DNA from: CAVYXZ01 sp965223835 | GTDB taxonomy: Bacteria > Chloroflexota > Anaerolineae > Aggregatilineales > Phototrophicaceae | Assembly (NCBI GenBank): GCA_965223835.1 | Contig: CBDCXQ010000001.1 | Location: forward strand, 2,914,001-2,978,000 | DNA length: 64,000 bases | Direction of reading: 5' to 3' | Shown: positions 41,936 to 50,524 of the stretch, in pieces | Layout of the letters: each line of letters starts with the position of its first letter | How positions within the stretch are numbered: the stretch's first letter is position 1 | Translations under genes and position numbers: made by a program | Notes under the pieces: generated by a model | Told to the model about the DNA's origin: nothing | Database searches by the model: none | The model's input: only the letters and a program-made list of their open reading frames with translations

Positions 41936-42607
41936 ATGGTTAAACGAGAAACGAGAGCAGCGGCTCGAAAACTGCGAGAACAGGGGAAGTCAGTCGGTGA
42001 AATTGCCAGAATATTGGAGGTTTCTAAGGGATCAGTTAGCGTCTGGGTTCGAGATATTGAACTAACTCAGGCCCAAATCGAAGCGCTCAAAGAAAATCAA
42101 CGGCTTTATGGAAATCAAAATAGTGGAGCCAAAGCCAATCAGCAACGCGCAAAGGCCAAACGCATAGCCTATCAATTGGCAGGACGAGAGCATGCAAAGA
42201 CCGGTAGCCAACTACATTTGATAGGTTGTATGCTCTACTGGGCTGAAGGCGCAAAGTCCCGAAACGCTATATATTTTGCGAATTCAGACTCCAACATGAT
42301 GACATTATTTATGCAATTCTTACGCGTAGAATTAGGTGTTTACAATGAAGATGTACGCCTATTGATCCATTGTCACACTAATGACGAAGAAGAAATTGCA
42401 AGAATCGAAAATTATTGGACAGACTTGCTACAATTGCCTACCAATTGTTTACTCAAAACGCAGATCAAAGTGGGAAGTGACAGCCGCAAAAACATTCTTG
42501 AAAACGGTGTATGTAGTATCCGAGTGTACAGCACCGAACTTACTCAACAAATCTTTGGAGCAATTCAGGAATATAGTGGTTTCGATAACCCGGACTGGCT
42601 ATCCTAA
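41936..42607 (+). CDS. HTH protein with LAGLIDADG-like motif
   Basis: 223 residues. The N-terminal homeodomain-like/resolvase-type HTH spans about 5-42 (KLREQGKSVGEIARILEVSK, then GSVSVWVRDIEL). A basic linker (80 residues or so) leads to LIGCMLYWAEGAKSRNAIYF and ANSDSNMMTLFMQFLR. The h-x-G-h-h-x-x-x-E-G helix ending, followed by an N-S-D turn and a helix, parallels the LAGLIDADG fold, though I infer this by pattern only. Similar HTH proteins with an L-Y-W-x-E-G motif are common in Actinobacteria. A later C-S-I-R-V-Y-S-T-E-L strand closes the domain. It sits 104 bases after the intron-bearing tRNA operon. Function unknown. Stop overlaps lysA end by 4 bases. Confidence 0.7.
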   Translation: MVKRETRAAARKLREQGKSVGEIARILEVSKGSVSVWVRDIELTQAQIEALKENQRLYGNQNSGAKANQQRAKAKRIAYQLAGREHAKTGSQLHLIGCMLYWAEGAKSRNAIYFANSDSNMMTLFMQFLRVELGVYNEDVRLLIHCHTNDEEEIARIENYWTDLLQLPTNCLLKTQIKVGSDSRKNILENGVCSIRVYSTELTQQIFGAIQEYSGFDNPDWLS

Positions 42608-43845
42608 GACATAACCTCAGCACTCAACAAATCATCCCAGGTTTCGCGACGGCGCGTGATTTGCCAACCTTCATTTGTCACCAGCACTTCTGGCGGACGC
42701 GGACGCTGATTGTAATTACTCGCCATGACCATACTATAGGCTCCAGCAGTAAGCACTGCTAACAGATCACCAGTCGCGACTTCCGGCAGCAGCACATCTC
42801 GCCCTAGCACATCAGTCGTCTCACACACCGGCCCAACGATCTGTGTAGCCCGCCGGAAAGTTCCCGTTGGTTCAACCACTGGCACAATCTCATGCCGCGC
42901 CTGATACAATGCCGGACGAATCAGTTCCGTCATGCTGGCATCAGTCACCACAAAAGTCTGTCCCGCCTGTTCCTTAACGTACAAAACCTCCGCGACGAGA
43001 ATCCCAGCATCAGCGATAAGTGATCGCCCCGGTTCTAGCAACACAGTGTAATCGCTCAACAACGGTCTGATGGCCGCAACAAAGGCATCCAGGTCAGGCA
43101 CCACATCATCTGGTTGGTACGCCACCGGCAGCCCACCGCCAATATTGACCGTGCGCATTGCAGGATACGGAGCAATCAATTCTAAAGCCGCCCGGATCGC
43201 ATCTTTTGTTGCCGCTGTGTCACCCAGTTGGCTACCGATGTGAATATGAATGCCCGCAAATTGCAGATTCGGATACCGTGCCTGCTGTGTCAACACATCC
43301 CGAATAATCGCCGCAGTCAAACCAAATTTCGCCCCACCGTGCCCGGTCGCGATGTATGGATGCGTGTTCGCCGTGACTTCAGGATTCAGCCGCAACGCTA
43401 CTTGTGGTGCCCCACTATCCCGCTTTTCCGCTAAGTTGTTAAGCACATCCAGTTCTGCAATATTTTCGACATTAAACCACCCCACGCCCCGCTCAATTGC
43501 ATAAGCTAACTCATCTGTTGTCTTGCCCACACCAGCGAACACAATACGCCGCGGATCAACATCAGCTAGCAATGCCCGATAAATCTCACCACCACTCACC
43601 GCATCAATGCCGGCACCGGCACCAACCAGTGTGCGCAAAATCGCCAGACTAGCATTGGCTTTGGCACTGTAATGAACATGGACATCTAATGAATTAAAAG
43701 CGGTTTGAATGCGCCGCAAATTGCTTAGTACCCTGGCCTCGCTGTAGATATAAACCGGCGTGCCAGTTTGAGAAACAATGTTTTTGATTGGGATCGTGTC
43801 GCAATGGAGCCGACCGTTTTGATAATGTATCGATTCGTTTAGCAT
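42604..43845 (-). CDS. lysA: diaminopimelate decarboxylase
   Basis: Last step of lysine biosynthesis, PLP-dependent. 413 residues. PLP lysine in VHVHYSAKANASLAILRTLV. IDAVSGGEIYRALLA and IVFAGVGKTTDELAYAIERG are barrel motifs. The H-I-G-S turn is in FAGIHIHIGSQLGD, the glycine loop is VNIGGGLPVAYQ, and EPGRSLIADAGILVAEVLYV and GPVCETTDVLGRDV with the active-site Cys follow. It starts one base after the cyclase stop, so the two are co-transcribed. Confidence 0.96.
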   Translation of the reverse strand: MLNESIHYQNGRLHCDTIPIKNIVSQTGTPVYIYSEARVLSNLRRIQTAFNSLDVHVHYSAKANASLAILRTLVGAGAGIDAVSGGEIYRALLADVDPRRIVFAGVGKTTDELAYAIERGVGWFNVENIAELDVLNNLAEKRDSGAPQVALRLNPEVTANTHPYIATGHGGAKFGLTAAIIRDVLTQQARYPNLQFAGIHIHIGSQLGDTAATKDAIRAALELIAPYPAMRTVNIGGGLPVAYQPDDVVPDLDAFVAAIRPLLSDYTVLLEPGRSLIADAGILVAEVLYVKEQAGQTFVVTDASMTELIRPALYQARHEIVPVVEPTGTFRRATQIVGPVCETTDVLGRDVLLPEVATGDLLAVLTAGAYSMVMASNYNQRPRPPEVLVTNEGWQITRRRETWDDLLSAEVMS

Positions 43846-45837
43846 TTATGCATAGTCCAGCAATTCATAGGCATTCGCCGGCTGGCTGATCCCTTTCAAA
43901 TTCAAGGGTTGCAACGCCTGAATTTGACTCTTATCTTTGATCAAATCGTAGGTCGCCTCGCTGATATAAACCTGGTTGGGTCCCGCCGCCGAACACAGCC
44001 GAGCACCCAGGTTCACCGCACTGCCCATCGCGGTAAAATCGGTACGAATCGGCGGACCAAATTCACCCGTGATGACTTCGCCAGAACTCACACCAACACC
44101 CATTGGTGGCAATTCATAGCCCTGTGCCGCCAGTTCGTCAACCAGCGTTGCGTGGACCGTCTGCATTTCCAGTGCTGCGGCTGCGGCGCGATGGGCATGA
44201 TCGTCGAGGAATAAAGGCGACCCAAACAGTCCGATCACTTCATCACCAACAAATTTATCCAGGGTGCCGCCATGTTTGAAAATGACATCAGTCATGCGGC
44301 TGAGAAACAGATTTAAAGTATGAACCAGTTTTTCCGGTGGGGTCCGTTCCGTCCATTCGGTCGAACCCCGTAAATCCGCAAATAGCACCGATAAGGTCAC
44401 CCGCTCCCCTGCCAGTAAATGGGCGGCATCAGCGTTATCCAACAGATAATCCAGCACTTTCGGGTCCACCGACCGGCTGAGTAATCCACGCATACGGCGC
44501 TGTTCGAGCCGCTCAAAAATCGCCGTATCCACCTGACTGGTGATGGCGCTCAACAATCGTCGATCTTCACTGCTGAACCCGCGTGCATGAGTACTGTTGA
44601 TCGCCCCAAACACGCCAATCACCTTTTCATTCAGAATCAGTGGCACCGCAACAATCGAGCGTACGACAGGGCTATCCAGCCCATTGTCATAAATCAAATG
44701 TCCCTGTTCCAACGCCCGCCGGGAAAAACGTTGAATAATCTCGTAATAATCGGCAGCTGTAAGCTGGCCTTCAATCGTTGACGAAATCAGTTCAAGCTGC
44801 TGCTCCTCCACGCCAGTGTACAGCATGATGTAACCCATTTCACCGGAAATTGCCGCACACAATTCGGATAACACCGCGTTAAGCAGCGAATCAAAATCCG
44901 CTTCTTTATCGCGAATCTGGTCAATGCGATAAATCACCTCCAATTCTTTCGTGCGCTGCGCCAGCTTCTGATGCACACGACTGTAGGCAATCGCCGAATC
45001 CATCTGGTTAATCATGGCTTGCAACAACCGTTTTTCGCTCGCCCGAAAGCCATCTGCACGCCCGACAATGATCCCGCCCAATCGTAAATGCTGCACGATC
45101 AACGGCCCCGCCAACAAATGCAGGTCTCCGAAATCTGCTGGCGCCGGCATCGTGGCAACCGCTTCCAGATTGTTCACCGCTGAGCTGATCGCCTCCAGTG
45201 CTGCTGCCGGTAGCGAATTTTTGTCAACTACACCGCGCACAATCAGCTCACCGCTGTCAGCATGTGAAAGCATTATCATGCACAATTCGGCCTGAAAATA
45301 TTTAATCAACACACTGGTGAAACCACTGATGAGGTCCGTCTCATGATGCGTATAATCGCGCAGGTGGTCAACATCATAAATTGCCTGTAACTCAGTATTT
45401 CGCTGGCGATATTTCCAGATAGTGCGGGCTTGAATTACGGCTGAATCGATTTGCGACTCGGCCACACTGAGCAGATCGATTTCCGCATCGGAAAACGGCT
45501 TTTGGGCGCGGATGAGCACAATCGAACCCAGCCGTTCCTGCTTGAGGATAATCGCCGCTCCGAGAGTGTTTGTATCAATAATTGACCATGCATCGAGCTT
45601 AAGTGCAGCCTGACCCAGCGTTATCACCTCATCATCTGACATGTTGGCGCTGGCAACACATTCAACCCCTTCATCAACTTCACTCAGCAGCATAATGCCA
45701 CCCGCATCCGCTTTAAATTCTGCAACCAGAAGTTGGCTTATTACAGTAAACATCGCTGCCGGGTCATCATCATCGCCATAAGAATCCCGAATCTCATCCA
45801 GTAGCCGGATAAGTCTGAGTTGCGCCGCTTCATGCAT
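43846..45837 (-). CDS. triple-GAF class III adenylate/guanylate cyclase
   Basis: 663 residues: three consecutive GAF domains (about 10-145, 155-290, 305-435), a short helical linker, and a C-terminal class III cyclase domain (about 480-660). Cyclase residues visible: metal Asp in LSVLFADLRGSTEWTE, substrate Lys and second metal Asp in GGTLDKFVGDEVIGLFG, and TDFTAMGSAVNLGARLCSAA with the transition-state Asn and Arg. The base-specificity Asp/Thr region reads DFTAMG, which favours ATP. No membrane segment, so it is a soluble sensor-cyclase. GAF ligands unknown. Downstream lysA is probably just co-transcribed. Confidence 0.9.
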   Translation of the reverse strand: MHEAAQLRLIRLLDEIRDSYGDDDDPAAMFTVISQLLVAEFKADAGGIMLLSEVDEGVECVASANMSDDEVITLGQAALKLDAWSIIDTNTLGAAIILKQERLGSIVLIRAQKPFSDAEIDLLSVAESQIDSAVIQARTIWKYRQRNTELQAIYDVDHLRDYTHHETDLISGFTSVLIKYFQAELCMIMLSHADSGELIVRGVVDKNSLPAAALEAISSAVNNLEAVATMPAPADFGDLHLLAGPLIVQHLRLGGIIVGRADGFRASEKRLLQAMINQMDSAIAYSRVHQKLAQRTKELEVIYRIDQIRDKEADFDSLLNAVLSELCAAISGEMGYIMLYTGVEEQQLELISSTIEGQLTAADYYEIIQRFSRRALEQGHLIYDNGLDSPVVRSIVAVPLILNEKVIGVFGAINSTHARGFSSEDRRLLSAITSQVDTAIFERLEQRRMRGLLSRSVDPKVLDYLLDNADAAHLLAGERVTLSVLFADLRGSTEWTERTPPEKLVHTLNLFLSRMTDVIFKHGGTLDKFVGDEVIGLFGSPLFLDDHAHRAAAAALEMQTVHATLVDELAAQGYELPPMGVGVSSGEVITGEFGPPIRTDFTAMGSAVNLGARLCSAAGPNQVYISEATYDLIKDKSQIQALQPLNLKGISQPANAYELLDYA

Positions 45838-45932
45838 ACGTATTTCCTATGTTTCCTGTTTAGAGTCTGTCACATCCTTATTGTACGCGAATGTGATATT
45901 CTTAAGCTATTGAGAGCGTTGATCATTGAGGA

Positions 45933-47861
45933 TTGTACCGCCATAAAAGGCGCGGTATGCTGAATTGTGATGAATTGAACAGTTTCCCAAGTATGTATGA
46001 AGGAACGACTGCAGGAAGGGTCAGCGTGGTTGCCGAAAAAGCTGAAACCAAACTGGTGACAGAGTATGAAGACCTTCGTCGCCGTGAATATGAACTGATT
46101 ACTGATTTACTGGAAGTCTTGCCGCGCGTCGACAATTTACCCGAGTCGCAGCTTGTCCAGATGCGCGACGCGTTGTTTCATGCCGACCACCCATATTTGA
46201 TGGTCTTTGTCGGGCCGTTCAGCGCCGGCAAATCGAGCATCCTCAATGCCTTAATGGGCAAAGCCGACTTGATGCCAGTCGGTGTGACCCCCACTACCGA
46301 TCACATCAGCTTGGTTCGCTGGGGCGAGGAACCCGATCGCATCTCATCAGGCGCTGATGTCGATTCGATATTTTACCCCTCACCCTTACTCAAGAAAGTA
46401 TGTTTTGTCGATACACCGGGGCTGGAATCAGTCTTCCAGAAACATGAAGAAACGACTCGCAATTTTCTGCATCGTAGTGATGTCGTCTTTTTGGTCATGC
46501 TAGCAACTCAGGCGATGACAGCCCGCAATGTAGAGTATTTGCAGCAACTTAAAGAATATGGCACCAAGGTCATTATCCTGATCAATCAGGTTGATTTATT
46601 GACGGACGATGAAGCTGCCACAGTTTATGAATATGTCCGTTCCGAAGCGAAGAGTCGGTTGGGGACCGAGCCAGACATCTGGATGATCTCTGCTCGAAAA
46701 GCACTACAAGCCCAAAAAGATGGCGTATTAGATGAAGCCCTGTGGCATGAAAGCGGTCTGGACAAAATCGTCGATTATGTCGATCAACAGTTGAGTGATG
46801 TCGACCGGTTACGCCAGAAATTACGCACACCGCTGCAAATCACCCAGAATGTGAGCCAGGCCGCCTTATCGATTGTCCGCCAGAATCAATCGGCACTGGA
46901 CCATTACCAGAACATCGCCGATAACATTGACCAGCAGCTTGCTGCGCAAAAGCGGGACCAACAAAAGATCGTTGATGAAATCACCACCGAGGTCAGCACA
47001 AAATTTGGGGCAGCGGCGATGAATGGCTCCGAAGCCATCCGCGATGTCTTTGCGTTTGGCCGTGCTTTCGAATCACTGGGACGGGGCGCGGTTGAACTGG
47101 TCGGCCTGGGTGGTGTTGTGCTGCGCCGGGGCGGCAGTTCCCAAACCTATCGTGCCTTTGAGCGGCATAAAGCCTTCGAGCCGATCAACGACCTGCCGAA
47201 AGTCGCCGACAAGCTGGGACCTCGACTAGAGGGTCAGGATATTCAAGATATTGACGATCTGGTGAAGTATGCCAAACGAGAGATTAACGGGCTGCCCCCG
47301 GTCATTCGTGAAAAAGTCATCGGCGACGTTCGCGCGCCGCTACAATATGACCGGCGCGCAATTCAGGCCATTGGTCCAGAGCTAGAAACGATTGAAAAAG
47401 AGGCCCGTATTTTAGAGACTGATAAGCTGGATCGGTTAGTGCGCAACACAACCCTCTACTTGATCGTATACGAAATATTGCTGCTGCTCATCGGGATCTT
47501 AATCGGGCAGTTATTCCCGCCAGAACAACTACTCATTCTGGTTATCCTGATACTGGGACTGGCAATTGTTGGGTTAGTTATAGTGCCTATCCGCGGTCGC
47601 TTTGTCGAAACTGCCTATACCAGGCGGATGTTGATTTTGCAAAAGAATTATATAGATACCCTGACCGAAGCTGCTGAAAAGCAAATGGCATATGGGATGC
47701 AACAGCGACGCGAGGCAATTGCCCCACTGACCCGACTGATCGAAGCCCAGACGACAATTCAGCAAGATCAGATGAGTAAACTCCAGCACGCCGAACGCGA
47801 ACTGACGGCGATTGAATCGGCACTCACATCATTGGGCAAAAAGCGGCTCTTAAATCTTTAG
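45933..47861 (+). CDS. bacterial dynamin-like GTPase, first of a tandem pair
   Basis: 642 residues (start uncertain; ATGs at 45957 and 45993 are alternatives). GTPase motifs: G1 VGPFSAGKSSILNAL (94-101), G2 Thr in GVTPTTDHIS, G3 FVDTPGLESVF (160-163), and G4 LINQVDLLTDD (218-221). It is followed by a long helical stalk and a paired hydrophobic membrane region (TTLYLIVYEILLLLIGILIG; LLILVILILGLAIVGLVIVP), then a C-terminal coiled coil. Expected to tubulate or fuse membranes. The second dynamin gene follows 70 bases on. The pair suggests hetero-oligomers like Campylobacter DLP1/DLP2. Confidence 0.88.
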   Translation: MYRHKRRGMLNCDELNSFPSMYEGTTAGRVSVVAEKAETKLVTEYEDLRRREYELITDLLEVLPRVDNLPESQLVQMRDALFHADHPYLMVFVGPFSAGKSSILNALMGKADLMPVGVTPTTDHISLVRWGEEPDRISSGADVDSIFYPSPLLKKVCFVDTPGLESVFQKHEETTRNFLHRSDVVFLVMLATQAMTARNVEYLQQLKEYGTKVIILINQVDLLTDDEAATVYEYVRSEAKSRLGTEPDIWMISARKALQAQKDGVLDEALWHESGLDKIVDYVDQQLSDVDRLRQKLRTPLQITQNVSQAALSIVRQNQSALDHYQNIADNIDQQLAAQKRDQQKIVDEITTEVSTKFGAAAMNGSEAIRDVFAFGRAFESLGRGAVELVGLGGVVLRRGGSSQTYRAFERHKAFEPINDLPKVADKLGPRLEGQDIQDIDDLVKYAKREINGLPPVIREKVIGDVRAPLQYDRRAIQAIGPELETIEKEARILETDKLDRLVRNTTLYLIVYEILLLLIGILIGQLFPPEQLLILVILILGLAIVGLVIVPIRGRFVETAYTRRMLILQKNYIDTLTEAAEKQMAYGMQQRREAIAPLTRLIEAQTTIQQDQMSKLQHAERELTAIESALTSLGKKRLLNL

Positions 47862-47931
47862 ACTAGATACCGAAGCAACGCGCAGCAATAAACGCAAAAA
47901 CCTGGAAATACGTGATTGAAGGAAGGTTGCC

Positions 47932-49728
47932 ATGCAACTTCAAGAAGAGACAATGAACCAGACAACGGCGACCCTGGAAGGTCCGCTGGCAGCGTTGCGC
48001 GAAGGCGAAATCCGTCTTTTGACCGATTTAGCAGCAGCACTGGCAGAAATGGGCGAAACGACCGAGGAGGATCGGCAACGGTTGCAAGATGTGGCCCAGG
48101 ATTTGCGGGATGCATTTTTCATGGTTGCAATTATTGGTGAGTTCAATGCGGGTAAATCAACCTTTGTCAATGCTCTGCTGGGTGACGAACTTTTGCCAAT
48201 GGGGATCACGCCGACGACCGAAACACTCGAATTGATTCGTTATAACGAAACCATCAATCGCAAACCGAATCTGACTCAGGCTGGCCTGCGCGAATGGTCC
48301 CATCCCAATACCGGTGCACCAGGCGTGGCAATTGTCGATACTCCCGGAACTGGTTCCATCTTCGAAAAACATGAACGCGTCGCCAAAGAATTTCTGCACC
48401 GCAGCGACCTCGTGATCTTCGTTATTTCTGCTAAGCGTGCTTTCGCTGAGACCGAGCGGCTCTATCTCGAACTGGCAAAAAATTATGGCAAGAAGATCAT
48501 CCTGGTCGTGAATCAGATCGACCTGCTGCAACCCAACGAACAGGCCGAGGTGCGCCGATTTATCGAGCGCCAGGCCGAGGACCTACTCGACCTGCGACCT
48601 TTGATTTTCATGGTATCCGCCAAACAGAGCCTATCCGCGGCAAAAAGCGGCACCGAAATGACTGAAGGGGTTGCCGCTGTGCGGGCGCATCTACGCGGCG
48701 TATTTAACGAAGCACCCCCGGCCCAACAAAAATTACTGGCACAACTTGATATGGCTGAGCGCGTCACTCGAAATTACCTCGGCCACATTCAAGGTCGTGC
48801 CGATCTCGTCAGCGCCGATACCGCAAAGGTACGCGATGTCCAGCATGAGCTTGAACAGCAAGCAGTCGGTTTAGATACTCAATTAACCGAAGCTGGGGGG
48901 GAAATTGACCGGGTATTTGAGGGAATCCGGCAACGTGGTATTGATTTTGTTGACACCAATTTATCGATACGCAAACTAGGGCGCGTCCCCAAACGCGAAG
49001 TGTTGCAAAGCGAGTTCCAACAAGTCGTCATCGGACGCGCCATACGAGAGATTGATAGCGCCACCGAGACCTATATTAACGCCGTCATTGATCAGAGTCG
49101 CCTGTACTGGCGCGGCATAATTGATCGGCTCAATCAACTGGCAGACCTGATGGAACAGGAACTCAGTGGATTAGACGCCGGGATGTATGCCGAGCAACGC
49201 GAAAGCCTGCAAGCTGCGATTAGGATTGCCGAGGGCGAATTAAAATCCTACTCCAGTGGCAAAATTCTGGGTGCAATTCAGGCTGATTTTGAAACCAACA
49301 TGAACGGCTTCACCACCTCATCAGCAGCAGCGATTGCAGGCCTCGTCGTCGCCCTGGTCGGTGTAGCAACGCCAGGGCCACTGATTGGGGCCGGAGCCGC
49401 CGCCCTGGCCTTACCGGCGGTCGTGATTGGCGCACCCATTGCAGTAGTTGGTGGCTATGCTGCCCTGCGCTATTATCGGCGGGTCACCGATAACACCAAA
49501 CGCGAATTTAACGAGCGGATTGATGCCCTCGAAAAAACCTACCACGAAGCCCTGAACGAGTTGACCCAGAAAGAACGTAATCGCCTCACCCAGTATGGCA
49601 AACAGGTCTTGACCCCGGTATTTAGCCGCCTGGAAGTCCTGGCCCAACGCTATACTAATCAGCGTAGCACCCTGCAAGACTTTCTGGAACGGATTGCTAC
49701 ATTGCGCGAGGGCATTGAGCAGAGTTAG
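47932..49728 (+). CDS. bacterial dynamin-like GTPase, second of the pair
   Basis: 598 residues; ATG with GGAAGG 7 bases upstream. G1 IIGEFNAGKSTFVNALLG (69-76), G2 in GITPTTETLE, G3 IVDTPGTGSIFEKHE (136-139), G4 LVVNQIDLLQ (194-197). The E-K-H-E-R and F-L-H-R-S-D stretches are shared with the upstream protein. The membrane-active segment near 470-520 is small-residue-rich (GLVVALVGVATPGPLIGAGA; LPAVVIGAPIAVVGGYAALR), unlike the leucine-rich one in the partner. A C-terminal helical tail. Same strand and spacing suggest one operon. Confidence 0.88.
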   Translation: MQLQEETMNQTTATLEGPLAALREGEIRLLTDLAAALAEMGETTEEDRQRLQDVAQDLRDAFFMVAIIGEFNAGKSTFVNALLGDELLPMGITPTTETLELIRYNETINRKPNLTQAGLREWSHPNTGAPGVAIVDTPGTGSIFEKHERVAKEFLHRSDLVIFVISAKRAFAETERLYLELAKNYGKKIILVVNQIDLLQPNEQAEVRRFIERQAEDLLDLRPLIFMVSAKQSLSAAKSGTEMTEGVAAVRAHLRGVFNEAPPAQQKLLAQLDMAERVTRNYLGHIQGRADLVSADTAKVRDVQHELEQQAVGLDTQLTEAGGEIDRVFEGIRQRGIDFVDTNLSIRKLGRVPKREVLQSEFQQVVIGRAIREIDSATETYINAVIDQSRLYWRGIIDRLNQLADLMEQELSGLDAGMYAEQRESLQAAIRIAEGELKSYSSGKILGAIQADFETNMNGFTTSSAAAIAGLVVALVGVATPGPLIGAGAAALALPAVVIGAPIAVVGGYAALRYYRRVTDNTKREFNERIDALEKTYHEALNELTQKERNRLTQYGKQVLTPVFSRLEVLAQRYTNQRSTLQDFLERIATLREGIEQS

Positions 49729-49798
49729 GAGCGCAGTTCATTATATCCGCTAATTAGCTGGCAAAAACTGAGAACAAAGTCCACCGTTGACAAGCACT

Positions 49799-50026
49799 AG
49801 CCAGCGGTGGCATGCGAAAAATCGTACCACCCAAATTGCGACTGGCTTCGTTGATTTTCACTAAAGATATACTCCCCCGGGCCGCCTACTACATTCGGCA
49901 ACCCTTCTCCTAAACCGGGCACCTTAGCCCGTCACGTATTCTTCAAACCGGCAACCGGGCGTGGACTCGTTTAAAGTCTGTAATTCGACGTAAATACACG
50001 GGGTCAAAAACGAACTCACATCATTC
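49799..50026 (-). pseudogene. decayed small gene with a frameshift, unidentified
   Basis: Within a 373-base gap the minus strand reads 34 codons from ATG at 50026 (SFLTPCIYVELQTLNESTPG then CRFEEYV) to a TAA. A one-base shift near 49927 restores a sensible frame (AKVPGLGEGLPNVVGGPGEY, then NQRSQSQFGWYDFSHATAG) ending TAG at 49799. The two halves join smoothly at EEYV/RAKVPG with deletion of one base. No family recognised. The composition looks protein-coding, but the evidence is by eye only. Confidence 0.35.
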
Positions 50027-50101
50027 ATGGACTAACCGGTTGTCGCGCCAATCAAGAAGTTATGTTAAATTTTGTTTAAGGAAATATGAAGAATTGACCA
50101 A

Positions 50102-50524
50102 ATGACATTACAATCTCAGGTTGAAAGCGTTGGACTACTTATCCTGGCTGCCGTCCTCAGTGCCCTGATTGGCCTGGACCGTGAGGAACATGCCCCGGCG
50201 GGCTTACGCACGCACATGTTGGTCGGCCTCGGTGCTTGCCTGTTTACGCTACTGTCAATTCACGCCTTCCCCGGCAGCGATTCAGGCCGTGTTGCCGCTC
50301 AAATCGTAACCGGTGTTGGTTTCCTCGGTGCCGGCACCATTTTGCAGCGGAAGGGAGACATTCGTCATCTGACAACAGCAGCTAGCATCTGGGCCACCGC
50401 CGCCGTTGGCATGGCAGTAGGGGCGAATTTGTGGTTTGTAGCGGTTTTCAGTACCGTTTTGATCTGGGTTGTGCTCAAAATCATCCGGCGTTTTGCCGGA
50501 CACAATAACAAATTTCATAGCTGA
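50102..50524 (+). CDS. MgtC/SapB family membrane protein
   Basis: 140 residues, the MgtC membrane domain alone with four helices. Family motifs: ALIGLDREEHAPAGLRTHML, then VGFLGAGTILQRKGDIRHLT and TTAASIWATAAVGMAVGANL. No C-terminal ACT-like domain. Family members modulate membrane potential/ATP synthase or support growth under Mg limitation. The leader shows hairpins (CGGGC/GCCCG at 49916-49931) but no M-box. Convergent with the deacetylase-like gene, 10-base tail overlap. Confidence 0.9.
   Translation: MTLQSQVESVGLLILAAVLSALIGLDREEHAPAGLRTHMLVGLGACLFTLLSIHAFPGSDSGRVAAQIVTGVGFLGAGTILQRKGDIRHLTTAASIWATAAVGMAVGANLWFVAVFSTVLIWVVLKIIRRFAGHNNKFHS

Noticed and set aside
45868..45897. TCACAT/ATGTGA repeat before the cyclase gene as a CRP site
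   Set aside because: The half-sites point the wrong way (CRP needs TGTGA-N6-TCACA) and the spacer is 15 bases.
49729..50101. Mg-sensing M-box riboswitch before mgtC
   Set aside because: None of the conserved M-box core sequences is present; only generic hairpins were seen.
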